Source of the DNA: Streptomyces spongiicola
GTDB taxonomy: Bacteria; Actinomycetota; Actinomycetes; Streptomycetales; Streptomycetaceae
Length of the DNA: 64,000 nt
Assembly: GCF_003122365.1 (NCBI RefSeq)
Contig: NZ_CP029254.1
Location: 744,001 to 808,000 of the forward strand
Direction: 5' to 3'
Shown: one piece after another, positions 39,356 to 49,961 of the stretch
Layout of the letters: every line of letters starts with the position of its first letter
Numbering within the stretch: position 1 is the stretch's first letter
Translations under genes and position numbers: made by a program
Notes under the pieces: generated by a model
Database searches by the model: none
Told to the model about the DNA's origin: nothing
The model's input: only the letters and a program-made list of their open reading frames with translations

Positions 39356-39414
39356 GTGTTCTGGGTGTTCTGGGTGTTCTGGGTGTTCTGGGTGTTCTGG
39401 GTGTTCTGGGTGTT
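39356..39414. repeat. 9-bp tandem array (gtgttctgg), six copies
   Basis: Six perfect copies of gtgttctgg and a partial seventh lie about 55 bases before the first long repeat unit. The array is TG-rich on this strand, unlike the GC-rich surroundings. Confidence 0.9.
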
Positions 39415-39465
39415 GGTCCGGGGAGGTCGCGAACGCAGCTCCGCCCGCCCGCAGGGCGGGGCCCG

Positions 39466-40212
39466 CGGCGTCCGAGGCGGGCGATCGCAGGGCGCCGGAT
39501 CGGCCGATCGGCCCCGGACCGGGCGCCTGCTCGGACGACTCCGGCAACGCTGCACGGGACATCCCCCGTGCCCGATGGGCGACGGCAGCGAGCGAGCCGG
39601 GCGCCGCGGGCCAGGAGGGACTTCCACAACACGCCTGGCCAGTGCCGCGTCAGGCGGGGTCTGCCCGTCGGCGGCGGCGCGGAGCGGGTCCGGTGCGGTG
39701 CGGCGTCCGAGGCGGTGCGGCGTCCGAGGCGGGCGATCGCAGGGCGCCGGATCGGCCGATCGGCCCCGGACCGGGCGCCTGCTCGGACGACTCCGGCAAC
39801 GCTGCACGGGACATCCCCCGTGCCCGATGGGCGACGGCAGCGAGCGAGCCGGGCGCCGCGGGCCAGGAGGGACTTCCACAACACGCCTGGCCCGTGCCGC
39901 GTCAGGCGGGGTCTGCCCGTCGGCGGCGGCGCGGAGCGGCGTCCGAGGCGGTGCGGCGTCCGAGGCGGGCGATCGCAGGGCGCCGGATCGGCCGATCGGC
40001 CCCGGACCGGGCGCCTGCTCGGACGACTCCGGCAACGCTGCACGGGACATCCCCCGTGCCCGATGGGCGACGGCAGCGAGCGAGCCGGGCGCCGCGGGCC
40101 AGGAGGGACTTCCACAACACGCCTGGCCAGTGCCGCGTCAGGCGGGGTCTGCCCGTCGGCGGCGGCGCGGAGCGGGTCCGGTGCGGTGCGGCGCAGGGCG
40201 CCGGATCGGCCT
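39466..40212. repeat. 236-252-bp tandem repeat, three units plus a partial fourth
   Basis: The phase is marked by gcgatcgcagggcgcc at 39481, 39733 and 39969, with a truncated copy (gcagggcgcc) at 40193. Units are almost identical and differ mainly by a short cggtgcggcgtccgagg insertion. Each contains the palindrome gatcggccgatc, a gcacggg/cccgtgc hairpin, and one copy of the ~100-bp dispersed element (starting at 39534, 39786 and 40022). Confidence 0.9.
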
Positions 40213-40298
40213 AGCAGTGGGCCTGCCCGGTTGGTTCGGCAAGGCGGCGAGTCGCCGCGCCGGGCGTCGCGACGGGGCGAACGCCGCCTCACGCGGCA

Positions 40299-41168
40299 CT
40301 ACCGGCCAGGCCGGCTCGTGCCGTGGCCGCGCGGGCCCCGTTCCGGGGCGGGGCCGGCCGCGGACGCCGCGGACGCCGTGGACGCCGGGGATGCCGCGGA
40401 CGCCGGGGGCTCGGGGGGCACCCGCAGGGCGGCCAGGACCGGGAGATGGTCCGTGGCCGCCTCCAGGTCCGCCTCGCCGACCCCGGGGAGCCCCACGGGC
40501 ACGCCGCAGCCGAGTACCTCGACGCCGGGGGTGACGAAGACCGCGTCGATCCGCTGATGCGGGTCCGCGGGGGTCGAGGTGTACTCGCCGCCCCAGGGAC
40601 TGACGGCCCGGGCGTCCCGGAGAGCGGTGGCGAGGCGCCGGAAGCTGCGCCCGCCGGGTCGCTCGTTGACGTCGCCCGCGGCGATCGCGTACGGCACGTC
40701 CATCGCGGCCAGACGGTCGAGCAGCATTCCGGCCTGGCTGTGGCGTTCGTCGGCCCGCAGGCTGAGATGGCAGCTGAGCAGCCCGATCCGGGCCGCCCCG
40801 ACACGCACGACGGCGGTGGCGAAGCCGCGCCGGTGCAGCCCCGGGGTGAGCGGCAGCAGAACGTCCTCGGTGCGCTCGGCCCTCACCCGCAGCGAGCACA
40901 GCAGCGCCGGTCCCGCGGCGGTCGCCCCGCCGCTCAGCACCACCAGCTCGCTCTTGGCAGCGAGTCGGGCGAGGTGCTTGCGCCACCGGAAGAAGCGCGG
41001 TGCCTCCTGGACGAAGACGAGATCGGGCCGGCAGGCGCGGATGACGCGGGCGAGGGCGTCCTCGTCGTCGCGCATGGAGCGGATGTTGTAGCCGAGGACC
41101 CGGATGACGGCCGAACCGTCCGGCTCGGTCCGGGAGTTGGGCAGCGGTCGCGTCGCCGACGTCACCAT
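40299..41168 (-). CDS. endonuclease/exonuclease/phosphatase family protein
   Basis: A 289-residue protein of the DNase I-like/EEP superfamily. Motifs are VLGYNIRSM near residue 27, DLVFVQEAP near 51-59 (catalytic Glu), GLLSCHLSLRADERH near 134-148, AIAAGDVNERPGG near 168-180 and TDHLPVLAAL near 243-252 (catalytic Asp-His). The substrate could be nucleic acid, inositol phosphate or sphingomyelin and cannot be decided. The C-terminal 35 residues are a Pro/Ala/Ser repeat encoded by gccgcggac iterations. The start at 41168 has GAGG close upstream. Confidence 0.82.
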   Translation of the reverse strand: MVTSATRPLPNSRTEPDGSAVIRVLGYNIRSMRDDEDALARVIRACRPDLVFVQEAPRFFRWRKHLARLAAKSELVVLSGGATAAGPALLCSLRVRAERTEDVLLPLTPGLHRRGFATAVVRVGAARIGLLSCHLSLRADERHSQAGMLLDRLAAMDVPYAIAAGDVNERPGGRSFRRLATALRDARAVSPWGGEYTSTPADPHQRIDAVFVTPGVEVLGCGVPVGLPGVGEADLEAATDHLPVLAALRVPPEPPASAASPASTASAASAAGPAPERGPRGHGTSRPGR

Positions 41169-41525
41169 GTGCCTCAAGATAACGGGCCCCGGCCCGCCTT
41201 TCCCGCCCCGGGCACCGTGCGGCGCGCCGCACGGTCGGGATCCGTACGGCCGAGCCGGGGCCGCGGACGCCCCGCGCGGCCGGGGCGGGAAAGGCGGGCC
41301 GGGGCGGGCGCCCCGCGCGGCCGGGGCGGACTCCGGACGCCCCGCCCGCGCGGCGGCCGGGGCGGAGTCAGTACGCCGGGCCGGCCGGCGGCTCGTCTCC
41401 GAGCCGAGGGGACTGCCGCCCCCGGAGGAACCCGGAGGAACCCGAAGGAACGCCGAGCACGGGCCTGCCGACACGGACGCCTGCCGCCCCTCGGGGGCGG
41501 CAGGCGCCGGCGGCGGTCGCGGGCG
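41169..41525. repeat. 357-bp non-coding region with GC-rich repeats
   Basis: ccccgcgcggccggggcgg and related sequence is repeated three times between 41263 and 41365. The region ends with the glkA terminator. No gene was seen. Confidence 0.6.
41478..41506 (-). terminator. glkA transcription terminator
   Basis: A perfect 13-bp stem (cgcctgccgcccc at 41478-41490 and its complement at 41494-41506) with a 3-base loop lies 20 bases downstream of the glkA stop codon. Confidence 0.8.
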
Positions 41526-42467
41526 TCAGCCCTGGCGGGCGAGGTCCGCCGCGCCGACGAGGCCCGCCTTGTTGCCGAGCTGGGCGGCGAGCACCTGGGC
41601 GTGCGGGCGCCACTGACCGCCGATCAGCCACCGCCGGAAGGACTTGCGGATCGGGTCCAGGACCAGCTCGCCCTCGTCCGACACGCCGCCGCCGACGATG
41701 AACGCCGAGGGGTCGAACAGCGAGGCCAGGTCGGCCAGTCCCGCGCCGGCCCAGCGGGCCAGCTCGCGGAAGGAGTCGACGGCCACCTTGTCGCCCTGCC
41801 TGGCCGCCTCGCTGACGTGCCTGCCCTCGACTCCGCCGGGGGTGCCGTCGCCGAGGCCGAGCAGGATCGCCGCGTTCTCGGGGGTCGCGGCGGAGCGCTG
41901 GCGGGCGTAGCGGACGAGTGCCCGCCCGGACGCGTACTGCTCCCAGCAGCCCTGGCTGCCGCAGCCGCACAGCAGGCCGTCGGGGACGACCCTGATGTGC
42001 CCGAACTCCGCCGCCACGCCGAAGCGGCCGCGGCGCAGCTTGTTGCCGATGATGATGCCGCCGCCCAGGCCCGTGCCGAGCGTGATGCAGATGACGTCGC
42101 TGTGGCCCTGGCCCGCGCCGAAGCGGTACTCGCCCCAGGCCGCCGCGTTGGCGTCGTTCTCCACCACGACCGGCAGGCCGACGCGCTGCTCCACCTTGTC
42201 CTTCAGCGGCTCGTGCCGCCACTGGATGTTCGGCGCGAAGAGGACGGTGGCGCGCTTGTCGTCGACGTAGCCGGCGGCGCCGATGCCGACCGCCTCGATG
42301 TCGTGCCCCTTACCGGCTCCGGAGACGGCCGAGCAGATCGCGTCCACGATCCCCTCGGCGGTCGGCGGAGTGGGCACCGTGTGCGTCTCAAGGATGGTGC
42401 CCTCTTCGTCGACCACGCCGGCCGCGATCTTCGTGCCGCCGATGTCGACGCCGATGGTGAGTCCCAT
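41526..42467 (-). CDS. glkA: ROK-family glucokinase
   Basis: A 313-residue glucose kinase. MGLTIGVDIGGTKIAAGVVD at residues 1-20 is the phosphate-binding motif. VVENDANAAAWGE near 111-123 supplies the catalytic Asp, and TLGTGLGGGIIIG follows. The zinc-binding ROK signature CGCGSQGCWEQYASG lies near 169-183. In Streptomyces, GlkA mediates carbon catabolite repression as well as glucose phosphorylation. The ATG has a GAGGGA site 5 bases upstream, and a strong terminator follows the gene. Confidence 0.95.
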   Translation of the reverse strand: MGLTIGVDIGGTKIAAGVVDEEGTILETHTVPTPPTAEGIVDAICSAVSGAGKGHDIEAVGIGAAGYVDDKRATVLFAPNIQWRHEPLKDKVEQRVGLPVVVENDANAAAWGEYRFGAGQGHSDVICITLGTGLGGGIIIGNKLRRGRFGVAAEFGHIRVVPDGLLCGCGSQGCWEQYASGRALVRYARQRSAATPENAAILLGLGDGTPGGVEGRHVSEAARQGDKVAVDSFRELARWAGAGLADLASLFDPSAFIVGGGVSDEGELVLDPIRKSFRRWLIGGQWRPHAQVLAAQLGNKAGLVGAADLARQG

Positions 42468-42528
42468 GTGTCCCTCAGTTTTCGGTCGAGCCCCGCTAGG
42501 CCCAACCGTACCGGAGGGAGTCCGCGCC

Positions 42529-43029
42529 TCAGTCCAGATCGATCTTCTCGCTCGGGCCGGGGCCCTCGTCCCGGCGGTCCCGGCGGCTCTTGCCGTCCGT
42601 GCCCTCGCCGCCGCCCGTGCCCTCGCCGCCGCCCGGGCCGTCCGCACCTCGCGGCGGCTCGTTGCGGGTCCAGCGGCGCTCATGGCCCTCCACGGCGGAG
42701 CGGTACGCGGCCAGCAGTTCGCTGCCCGCGGCCGCGAGGTGGCCGAAGACCTGCGGGTTGCGCTCGATGACCGGCTCGACGGCCGACTTGGCCTGGTCGA
42801 CCAGCTGCTGCACGGTCCCCTGCCCGGCGAGGCCGAGCAGCGGGTTCGGCAGCGACGACACCTTCTCGGCGACCGCGTCCAGCAGCTTGCGCAGCTCGTC
42901 GCCCGCGGTGCCGGCGCCGTGCGGCCCGTACCGCTCGCCGCGGCGGGCCCGCTCCTCCTCAAGGTCCTCGGCGCACGCCGTCGCCCAGGCGTCGGCGTCG
43001 ACGGCGGGACGTTCGGTCGCATCGCTCAT
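42529..43029 (-). CDS. DUF5304-type conserved hypothetical protein
   Basis: A 166-residue hydrophilic protein. The N-terminal half is predicted helical (DADAWATACAEDLEEERARR, ELRKLLDAVAEKVSSLPNPL and VQQLVDQAKSAVEPVIERN). The C-terminal 45 residues are a charged Gly/Glu/Arg-rich tail with GGGEGTGGGEGT repeats. It matches the Streptomyces DUF5304 family, whose function is unknown. The ATG has an AGGAG site 8 bases upstream. It lies between glkA and an ArsA-like ATPase gene on the same strand. Confidence 0.75.
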   Translation of the reverse strand: MSDATERPAVDADAWATACAEDLEEERARRGERYGPHGAGTAGDELRKLLDAVAEKVSSLPNPLLGLAGQGTVQQLVDQAKSAVEPVIERNPQVFGHLAAAGSELLAAYRSAVEGHERRWTRNEPPRGADGPGGGEGTGGGEGTDGKSRRDRRDEGPGPSEKIDLD

Positions 43030-43087
43030 GGCGTACTCCTCGGAAAGTTCCTCGTACGTCGACGGTACCCGACGGGGAGGCCGCCCT

Positions 43088-44320
43088 TCAGCGGCTCCGC
43101 GGCCACAGCTCGGGGTCGGGCTCGAAGCGGATGCGCAGCTCCCCGTCGCGCAGGGCGGCACCGCTGACGGCGCAGCGGCGCAGTGCCGACGGCAGGGTGA
43201 GTACGCGGCGGAACGGGCCCGCGGTCAGGAAGAGTTCGTCGTCCCTGCGGACCAGTTGCAGCTGGTCCCGGGCGGCTCCCGGCAGGGGCAGCCGCCAGAC
43301 CAGCACTCCTTCCCCGGACCGGCGGTCCTCCACCGTCGGGCGGTTCCCCCGGGGCGGCCCGGGCGTGCTGCCGGCCGGCCCGTCGAGCAGCTCGGCGAGT
43401 TCGCCGGGCTGCCGGGGGTCGCGGCCGGTGTGCGGCACCTCCCGTACCGGTACGTCGCCGAACTCCTCGCGCCAGCCCTTGAGCGCGCTCTGCTGCCGTC
43501 CCGAGAGGGCCGCGAGGAAGGGGTCGCCGGAGCCGGCCGGGACGATCCGGTTGGCGATCACCATGTCCGGGGCGGGCCCGTGCAGGGCGAGGCCCAGCCG
43601 GGCGGTGCGCAGGGCCCGGTCGGCGGCCTCGGGGCCGGGTTCGGCGACCAGGCGCACCGAGGCTCCGGGGCTCTCGATCAGCGCCTGGACGACGGCCAGC
43701 TCCTCGTCCCAGCGGGCGGCCGTCTCGTACAGCCACCGCGCGGGCATCGGCACGCCCGCGAGCTGGGCGAGCACCGGGCGCAGCGAGCGGGCGGCCTGCC
43801 GCTCGGCGGGGAGCAGCCGGCGCAGATAGCGGCGCAGCTGCTCGGGGAGGGCGAGCAGGGCGACGGCCTGGCGCACCGGGGGGAGGTCGACGACGAGGAG
43901 GTCGTGGCCGCCGCCGGCGGCCCGCTTGAGGGCGCGGAGCAGCGCGAACTGCTCGCTGCCCGGGAGTTCCGTCAGCTCGCCTTCCTCGAAGGGCACGGCT
44001 CCGAGGAGGTCGAGCGCGGCCCCGGCCCGCTCCTGGAAGCCCAGGAACTCGCGGCGGAAGTCGGCGCCCGCTTCGAGGCGGGCGACGGTGGGGCCGGGCG
44101 GCCCGGTGTCCGCGCCGCCCGGCCCGGGGGCTCCGGGTCCGGTACTGGTGCCGGTGCCGGTGCCGGTGCCGGGTCCGGTGCCGGCACCGGTGAGTGCCTC
44201 GGGCGGCTCGCCGGACAGCAGCAGGACCCGTTCGCCCCGCCGTGTCCCGGCGAGGGCGAGGGCGGCCGCGACGGTGCTCCGGCCGGCCCCGCCGGTGCCG
44301 GTGACGAAAACGGTGCGCAT
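43088..44320 (-). CDS. ArsA/Get3-like ATPase with a divergent P-loop
   Basis: A 410-residue P-loop ATPase. The N-terminal motif is VFVTGTGGAGRSTVAAALAL, corresponding to the deviant Walker A GKGGVGK[ST] of ArsA/Get3 but with Thr and Arg in place of both lysines. Later motifs are HDLLVVDLPP near residue 145 (switch II), MVIANRIVPAG near 265, and a C-terminal alpha-crystallin-like region (VLVWRLPLPGAARDQLQL, DDELFLTAG). It contains an unusual Gly-Thr repeat near residues 48-62 encoded by ggtgcc iterations. The adjacent SRPBCC gene is transcribed with it. Its substrate is unknown. Confidence 0.8.
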   Translation of the reverse strand: MRTVFVTGTGGAGRSTVAAALALAGTRRGERVLLLSGEPPEALTGAGTGPGTGTGTGTSTGPGAPGPGGADTGPPGPTVARLEAGADFRREFLGFQERAGAALDLLGAVPFEEGELTELPGSEQFALLRALKRAAGGGHDLLVVDLPPVRQAVALLALPEQLRRYLRRLLPAERQAARSLRPVLAQLAGVPMPARWLYETAARWDEELAVVQALIESPGASVRLVAEPGPEAADRALRTARLGLALHGPAPDMVIANRIVPAGSGDPFLAALSGRQQSALKGWREEFGDVPVREVPHTGRDPRQPGELAELLDGPAGSTPGPPRGNRPTVEDRRSGEGVLVWRLPLPGAARDQLQLVRRDDELFLTAGPFRRVLTLPSALRRCAVSGAALRDGELRIRFEPDPELWPRSR

Positions 44321-44331
44321 GAAGGGGGGCT

Positions 44332-44781
44332 TCAGGCCTTCGGACCGGACTCGACGCGCTTCTTCAGGCCGGCCAGGGCGCGGTCGATGATGACCTTCTC
44401 CGCCTTGCGCTTGATCATCCCGAGCATGGGGATCTTGACGTCGACGGTCAGCCGGTAGGTGACCTCGGTCCGCTCGCCTCCGGCGACCGGCTTCAGCGTG
44501 TACGAGCCGTCCAGCGCGCGCAGCATCTGGGACTTGACCAGCGTCCAGGAGACCGTGTCGTCGCCGGTCCAGGTGTAGGCCAGGACGTGGTCGTCCTTGA
44601 TCGCGCCGGCGTCGAGCACCAGCCGGACCTGGAGCGCGCGGCCCAGGCCGTCCTTCTCCAGGACCTCGGTCTCCTTCACCTCGCCGGTCCACTCCGGGTA
44701 GCGCGCGAAGTCGGAGATCACCCCCATCACATCGGCCGGTGCCGCGTCGATGGTGATGCTCGAGCTGGTGTGTTCCGCCAT
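44332..44781 (-). CDS. SRPBCC (START-like) family protein
   Basis: A 149-residue protein with a helix-grip fold: SSSITIDAAPADVMGVISDF near residues 6-25, ARYPEWTGEVKETEVLEKD near 26-44, and a final long helix (MIKRKAEKVIIDRALAGLKK). Such proteins bind hydrophobic ligands or act as cyclases. The ATG has a GAGGAG site 8 bases upstream. It sits 11 bases upstream of the ArsA-like gene, so the two form an operon and may act together; the ligand is unknown. Confidence 0.85.
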   Translation of the reverse strand: MAEHTSSSITIDAAPADVMGVISDFARYPEWTGEVKETEVLEKDGLGRALQVRLVLDAGAIKDDHVLAYTWTGDDTVSWTLVKSQMLRALDGSYTLKPVAGGERTEVTYRLTVDVKIPMLGMIKRKAEKVIIDRALAGLKKRVESGPKA

Positions 44782-44846
44782 CGCCGTGGCTCCTCAACTG
44801 AACGCCGGACGGGGTTGCGGTGTGCAATCTACCGCGCCCCCGTCGG

Positions 44847-45608
44847 TCACCATTCCAGGGCCCACGGCCGCCCCGTCGCCGCGAAGTGCCCGACGTTCAC
44901 GCACTCGGTCGCGCCGATCCGCATGCGCCGCGCCAGCGGCTGATGCACATGCCCGAAGAGCGAGTAGCGGGGCCGGGTCCGGCGGATGGCGTCGAGCAGG
45001 GCCCGGCTGCCGCGCTCGAACCGGCGGGCGACGGTGTCGTACGCCAGCTCGGGCACGTCCGGCGGGATGTGCGAGCACAGCACGTCGACCTCGCCGAGCG
45101 CCTCGACCTTCGCCGCGTACTCCTCGTCGGAGATCTCGAACGGGGTGCGCATGGGGGACCGCAGCCCGCCGCCGACGAAGCCGAAGACGAGACCGCCCAG
45201 CTCCGTCCGCTCACCGTCGAGGACGGTGGTGCCCGGGCCCGCGTACTCCGGCCAGAGGGCCGGCACGTCGACGTTGCCGTAGGTGGCGTACGTCGGGGTG
45301 GGGAACGCGGCGAACATCTCGCGGTACTGCTTGCGCACCGCGCCGATGATCACGGCGTCCCGGTCGAGGCCCGCCCAGAGGCTGCGCCCGAGCGCGCGGG
45401 CCTCCTCGAAGCGCCGGGCGGTGCGCAGCTCGACGATCCTGTGCGCGTTCTCCACGCCGAAGAGGTCGGGGAAGATCCCGCGCGAATGGTCGGCGTAGTC
45501 GAGGAAGAGGACCAGGTCGCCGAGGCAGATCAGGGCGTCGGCGCCCTCTCCCGCCCTGGCCAGATCCGTCGCGTTGCCGTGCACGTCGCTGACCACATGA
45601 ACTCGCAT
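44847..45608 (-). CDS. metallophosphoesterase family protein
   Basis: A 253-residue calcineurin-like phosphoesterase. Metal-binding motifs are VVSDVHGNATDL near residues 5-16 (D-x-H), ICLGDLVLF near 27-35 (GD), YGNVDVP near 109-115 (GN-x-D variant), SHIPPD near 180-185, and FGHVHQP near 219-225 (GHxH). All positions needed for a dinuclear centre are present. The substrate is unknown. The ATG has AGGGTGA 5 bases upstream. It is divergent from the acyl-CoA synthetase gene. Confidence 0.88.
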   Translation of the reverse strand: MRVHVVSDVHGNATDLARAGEGADALICLGDLVLFLDYADHSRGIFPDLFGVENAHRIVELRTARRFEEARALGRSLWAGLDRDAVIIGAVRKQYREMFAAFPTPTYATYGNVDVPALWPEYAGPGTTVLDGERTELGGLVFGFVGGGLRSPMRTPFEISDEEYAAKVEALGEVDVLCSHIPPDVPELAYDTVARRFERGSRALLDAIRRTRPRYSLFGHVHQPLARRMRIGATECVNVGHFAATGRPWALEW

Positions 45609-45845
45609 GCCGATCACCCTAGAGCGGTCTTCCGATTCCCAGTAGAGGTCACCGGACCTGCGGTTACTTCCGAGTCGTCCGGCCGGTGGACTAGGGTTCG
45701 CGATGCCGCGGCGCGCAGGTGTGACGCAGGGAACATCTGGCCGGTACCCCCTATCCGGAACTGAGTACTGATGGGTAACGTCCGGGCAGTCCGCGGTGCG
45801 TTCGCACAGAGCCGTGGCGCCGGCGCCCGATGAGGAGCAGCAGTC

Positions 45846-47642
45846 TTGCGTGAGTTCAGCCTTCCGGCCCTGTACGAGGTCCCGACGGACGGCAATCTGA
45901 CGGATCTCATCCGCCGCAATGCGACGCAGCACCCCGAGGTCGCGGTCATGGCCAGAAAGGCCGCCGGGAGCTGGACCGACGTCACCGCGGCCGAGTTCCT
46001 CGCCGAGGTGCGGGCCGCCGCGAAGGGCCTGATCGCCGCGGGTGTGCGGCCGGGTGACCGGGTCGCCCTGATGTCCCGCACCCGCTACGAGTGGGTGCTG
46101 CTCGACTTCGCGATCTGGAGCGCCGGCGGCGTGACCGTCCCGGTCTACGAGACCAGCTCGCCCGAGCAGGTGCAGTGGATCCTCGGCGACTCCGGCGCCG
46201 TCGCGGTGGTCGTCGAGAGCGGGGCGCACGCCGCCGCCGTCGAGTCCGTGCGCGACGCCCTCCCCGCGCTGCGGCACGTGTGGCGGATCGAGGACGACGG
46301 CATCGCGCAGCTCACGGCGGCCGGGGCGGAGATCCCCGACGCCACCGTGGACGAGTACAGCGCGTCCGCCAAGGCGGACGACCCGGCCACCATCGTCTAC
46401 ACCTCGGGCACCACGGGCCGCCCCAAGGGCTGTGTGCTCACCCACCGCGCGTTCTTCGCGGAGTGCGGGAACCTGGTCGAGCGCCTGAGGCCGCTGTTCC
46501 GCACCGGCGACAGCTCGATCCTGCTCTTCCTCCCCGCCGCACACGTCTTCGGGCGCATGGTCGAGGTGGCGGCCGTGATGGCCCCCATCAAACTCGGCTG
46601 CGTACCGGACGTCAGCAACCTCACCGACGAACTCGCCTCGTTCCGTCCCACGCTGATCCTCGGTGTGCCGCGGGTCTTCGAGAAGGTCTACAACGCGGCG
46701 CGCGCCAAGGCGCGGGCGGACGGCAAGGGCAGGATCTTCGACAGGGCCGCGACCACGGCGATCGAGTACAGCCGCGCGACCGGCACCGGGAAGGGCCCGT
46801 CGTTCGGGCTGCGGCTCCGGCACAGGGTCTTCGACCGGCTCGTCTACGGCAAGCTGCGTGCGGTGCTCGGCGGGCGCGGCGAGTTCGCGGTCTCCGGCGG
46901 CGCCCCGCTGGGCGAGCGGCTCGGCCACTTCTACCGCGGTATCGGCTTCACGGTGCTGGAGGGCTACGGCCTCACCGAGTCCTGTGCGGCGACGGCGTTC
47001 AACCCCTGGGACCGCCAGAAGATCGGTACGGTCGGGCAGCCGCTGCCCGGTTCGGTGGTGCGGATCGCCGACGACGGAGAGGTGCTGCTGCACGGCGAGC
47101 ACATCTTCGCGGGCTACTGGAACAACGAGGCGGCGACGGCGGAGGCCCTGGCCGACGGCTGGTTCCACACCGGCGACATCGGCACCCTCGACGAGGACGG
47201 CTACCTCTCGATCACGGGCCGCAAGAAGGAGATCCTGGTGACCGCGGGCGGCAAGAACGTCGCCCCGGCGGTCATCGAGGACCGCATCCGCGCCCACGCG
47301 CTGGTCGCGGAGTGCATGGTGGTGGGCGACGGGCGGCCGTTCGTGGGCGCGCTGATCACCGTCGACGAGGAGTTCCTGGCCCGCTGGGCCGCCGACCACG
47401 GCAAGCCGGCCGGCTCGACGGCGGCTTCGCTGCGCGAGGACGAGGACCTGCTGGCGGAGGTCCAGCGGGCGGTGGACGCGGGCAACGCCGCGGTCTCCAA
47501 GGCCGAGTCGGTGCGGAAATTCAGGGTTCTCAGCTCCCAGTTCACCGAGGAGGCCGGTCACATCACGCCTTCGCTGAAGCTCAAGCGCAACGTGGTGGCC
47601 AAGGACTTCGCGGACGAGATCGAGTCGATCTACCGGTCGTAG
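45846..47642 (+). CDS. long-chain fatty acid-CoA ligase (FadD15-type AMP-forming)
   Basis: A 598-residue adenylate-forming enzyme. Motif A5/P-loop is TIVYTSGTTGRPKGCVLTH at about residues 183-201, GYGLTES near 373-379, the aspartate of WFHTGDIGTLDEDGYLSITG near 439-458 (two segments) and GRKKEILVTAGGKN near 459-472. It activates long-chain fatty acids as acyl-CoA. Translation starts at TTG, with GAGGAG 8 bases upstream; no in-frame ATG or GTG fits the family N-terminus better. It converges on the cholesterol oxidase gene. Confidence 0.93.
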   Translation: MREFSLPALYEVPTDGNLTDLIRRNATQHPEVAVMARKAAGSWTDVTAAEFLAEVRAAAKGLIAAGVRPGDRVALMSRTRYEWVLLDFAIWSAGGVTVPVYETSSPEQVQWILGDSGAVAVVVESGAHAAAVESVRDALPALRHVWRIEDDGIAQLTAAGAEIPDATVDEYSASAKADDPATIVYTSGTTGRPKGCVLTHRAFFAECGNLVERLRPLFRTGDSSILLFLPAAHVFGRMVEVAAVMAPIKLGCVPDVSNLTDELASFRPTLILGVPRVFEKVYNAARAKARADGKGRIFDRAATTAIEYSRATGTGKGPSFGLRLRHRVFDRLVYGKLRAVLGGRGEFAVSGGAPLGERLGHFYRGIGFTVLEGYGLTESCAATAFNPWDRQKIGTVGQPLPGSVVRIADDGEVLLHGEHIFAGYWNNEAATAEALADGWFHTGDIGTLDEDGYLSITGRKKEILVTAGGKNVAPAVIEDRIRAHALVAECMVVGDGRPFVGALITVDEEFLARWAADHGKPAGSTAASLREDEDLLAEVQRAVDAGNAAVSKAESVRKFRVLSSQFTEEAGHITPSLKLKRNVVAKDFADEIESIYRS

Positions 47643-47661
47643 GGGCTGCCTGCGAGCGCCT

Positions 47662-47675
47662 GCGGCGCGCGCCGC
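47662..47675. terminator. palindrome between convergent genes, candidate bidirectional terminator
   Basis: gcggcgcgcgccgc is a perfect 14-bp palindrome in the 42-bp gap between the acyl-CoA synthetase and cholesterol oxidase stop codons. No T-tracts are present. Confidence 0.4.
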
Positions 47676-47684
47676 GGGCCGCCG

Positions 47685-49961
<2,277 letters not shown>

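Larger units (their letters stand above)
39229..40298. repeat. 1.07-kb non-coding region dominated by tandem repeats between convergent genes
   Basis: It contains a 9-bp array and three long tandem units with a partial fourth. Long frames exist in all phases, but they simply mirror the repeats and show no protein-like signals. The flanking genes converge on it. Confidence 0.75.

Noticed and set aside
39245..40557. Several long frames (300-430 codons) on both strands in the tandem-repeat region
   Set aside because: Each simply translates the 240-bp repeat; codon-position GC pattern and protein composition are not gene-like, and all phases are open because of high GC.
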